DNA of 64,000 bases. Source: Acanthaster planci. Taxonomy: Eukaryota; Echinodermata; Asteroidea; Valvatida; Acanthasteridae. The position numbers were made by a program, and so were the translations under genes. The DNA is taken from positions 2,046,432 to 2,110,431 of the forward strand of contig NW_019091358.1 in the NCBI RefSeq assembly GCF_001949145.1, in the 5' to 3' direction. Positions 62,701 through 64,000 of this stretch are shown one piece after another (positions within the stretch are counted from its first letter, which is position 1; each line of letters begins with the position of its first letter). The notes beneath the pieces are model-generated. The model was not told the DNA's origin, ran no database searches, and was given only the letters and a program-made list of their open reading frames with translations.

Positions 62701-64000
62701 TTTCTTGTGAATTCCGCGTAAAGCAACGTTTTATCATTCATTTTGAAGTATGTATAGAAAGGGCAGACTTTTTAAATCAGTTCAAACTGTCTACACTTTT
62801 CAAGACAAAAGCTGATGCTGTTGTGTCATTTAAGGAAGACACTGCTCCATTGTACTTTTTGAAACCAACGTTTGCTCTTTGAAAACATAGCCGAGGGAGG
62901 TTTTTGTACAGGTTTTCTTCCAGGCACTTTCACAATAAATTTCCCAACACAAGGACATTTATGCAAGCAAAATATGACAATGTCAGAATCTGGGCCCAAA
63001 TCAGTGTAACATTGAAGTTTGCCATTTCCCCAGGATGATATAGTTTGCTCATGAATACAGATAAACTCATTAACCAATACCTTAAATACAACAAATACAG
63101 CTCATTGATACAGGCGCATTTTTATGGTAGTATTTTAAGTACTTTAATTGTCAAAACTAAAATCCGACGTTTGACTAACAGTACTTTGGCTTGATTTTGA
63201 CATTTTATAAGAATTTTGTCCGAGAGTTTTTGATTGAAATCTAAGACATGTGAACAACGTTTTCACTCATTCACTTATTCATTTCGGCTATCACTCAGCA
63301 AACCGTATTAAATTGAAAACAAGCATAGAATGTTAAGGGTTATGGACTGCTCTTTATTTTTACAAAATGAGACATTATTTCCACCCAATAAAGGCAAAAT
63401 ACTCGGGAAACGTCACAGACTTGAAAGCCAAACCTGAAAGCAGCGCTACCAAACACTGCAATTTTTCTTCCGCCTGCTGACGCATTGACTGATTGGGCTT
63501 TCTTGCCAAGACGAGTGCCTCTTCTAGGCGTGACAGTTGCGCGAGAGCAGTTTACCGTTAATAAAGGTGCAGTCCGGGAAATTGCATTAGATGGAACTGT
63601 GATATTCGAAGGGAAACAAGTAGAAACTCGCCTTCCCTGAAAAATACCGATTTGAATTTTTGACGCTTTTGTTGCTCGACGTTTTTTTATATTATAATCT
63701 TCGTGTCATACTCAAATCTGCCAGCGTGAAAGTTTCAGCCGTTATAAAGAAAACCCATATTTGTTTGCTCTCTTTTGAGTAATGTTACCACTACACACAC
63801 AGTGTTAAGGCCATTCCATACTTCAGGTGAATGAGAAAACGAAGTGAATTTGACGTCATGAAAAATCTACAGCGATATTTCGCTTGAGTTGAAAACGTGT
63901 TCAACTTTTACAAATAGGCAGCGCAAATATTCCTGTCCGTGTTTGCTTTAGAGGGAAAGTATGAACCAGCCTTTAATACTGAAATGTGGATGGTATTTTT
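59781..64000. other. Non-coding right end of the window
   Basis: No gene is recognised. A CpG-richer patch at about 61480-61790 opens frames on both strands (61518-61775 minus, 61585-61791 plus), neither with a known domain. CRE-type TGACGTCA sites are at 62140-62147 and about 63852-63859. A frame of 132 codons at 62339-62737 (minus) is unrecognised. A G-run is at about 61811-61821. Confidence 0.4.

Noticed and set aside
62339-62737. 132-codon minus-strand frame
   Set aside because: No recognisable domain, ends in an ATT-repeat-derived isoleucine run and lies in A+T-rich non-coding DNA.
1-64000. CRISPR arrays, bacterial operons, phage or plasmid features
   Set aside because: No evenly spaced identical repeats, no dense same-strand genes and no ribosome binding sites; the DNA is animal nuclear in character.

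Overview
The window reads as nuclear DNA of a marine invertebrate animal. It is A+T-rich (roughly 60% by eye), almost all non-coding, and full of short decayed mobile elements, A/T- and C/G-homopolymer runs and simple repeats. No operons, ribosome binding sites or closely packed genes are visible. The one clear host gene is a single-exon rhodopsin-class GPCR of the somatostatin/allatostatin-C/opioid type. That receptor, an intact Ty3/gypsy-type Gag, hAT-like MITEs, a tRNA-derived SINE with an ATT tail, and repeated TAGGCCTA palindromes together suggest an echinoderm, hemichordate or similar deuterostome. The exact taxon is inference and cannot be settled here.

Layout. 1-986 (minus strand): the left edge cuts a Ty3/gypsy-type LTR retrotransposon. 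An uninterrupted Gag reading frame (1-687) runs off the window at its zinc knuckle, and a 190-bp LTR candidate (797-986) with TATA-like and AATAAA signals lies upstream of it. 5.0-7.8 kb: a cluster of small elements, made up of two direct copies of a dispersed repeat (about 5030-5330 and 7495-7845), a hAT-like MITE (5597-5827) and a foldback element with CACGTG-bearing ends (5900-6128). 8-30 kb: no convincing gene, only a MITE end, microsatellites and unremarkable unique sequence. 30.1-30.6 kb: a hAT-like MITE followed by a foldback element with a 7-bp target duplication; a longer relative of the foldback sits at 56251-56548. 36320-37624 (minus): the receptor gene, locally more G+C-rich than its flanks. 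38-54 kb: no gene seen, but a degenerate TCA-repeat tract that opens several reading frames at once (49.4-49.8 kb), a partial MITE end and motif clusters. 54-60 kb: a GTCCAC inverted-motif cluster, the second foldback, a tRNA-derived SINE and an 840-bp foldback with CGTCG-rich arms. 60-64 kb: no gene recognised.

How the parts relate. The receptor is a lone gene with no recognisable neighbour within about 26 kb on its right side and 36 kb on its left. The mobile elements are unrelated insertions and form no joint system. The most novel item is the foldback family, whose two copies share ends, an internal ACTTATAAGT palindrome and 7-bp flanking repeats; I could not place it in a known superfamily. 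Apart from the receptor and Gag, open frames of 60-160 codons match nothing I recognise, often overlap frames on the other strand, and are left out.
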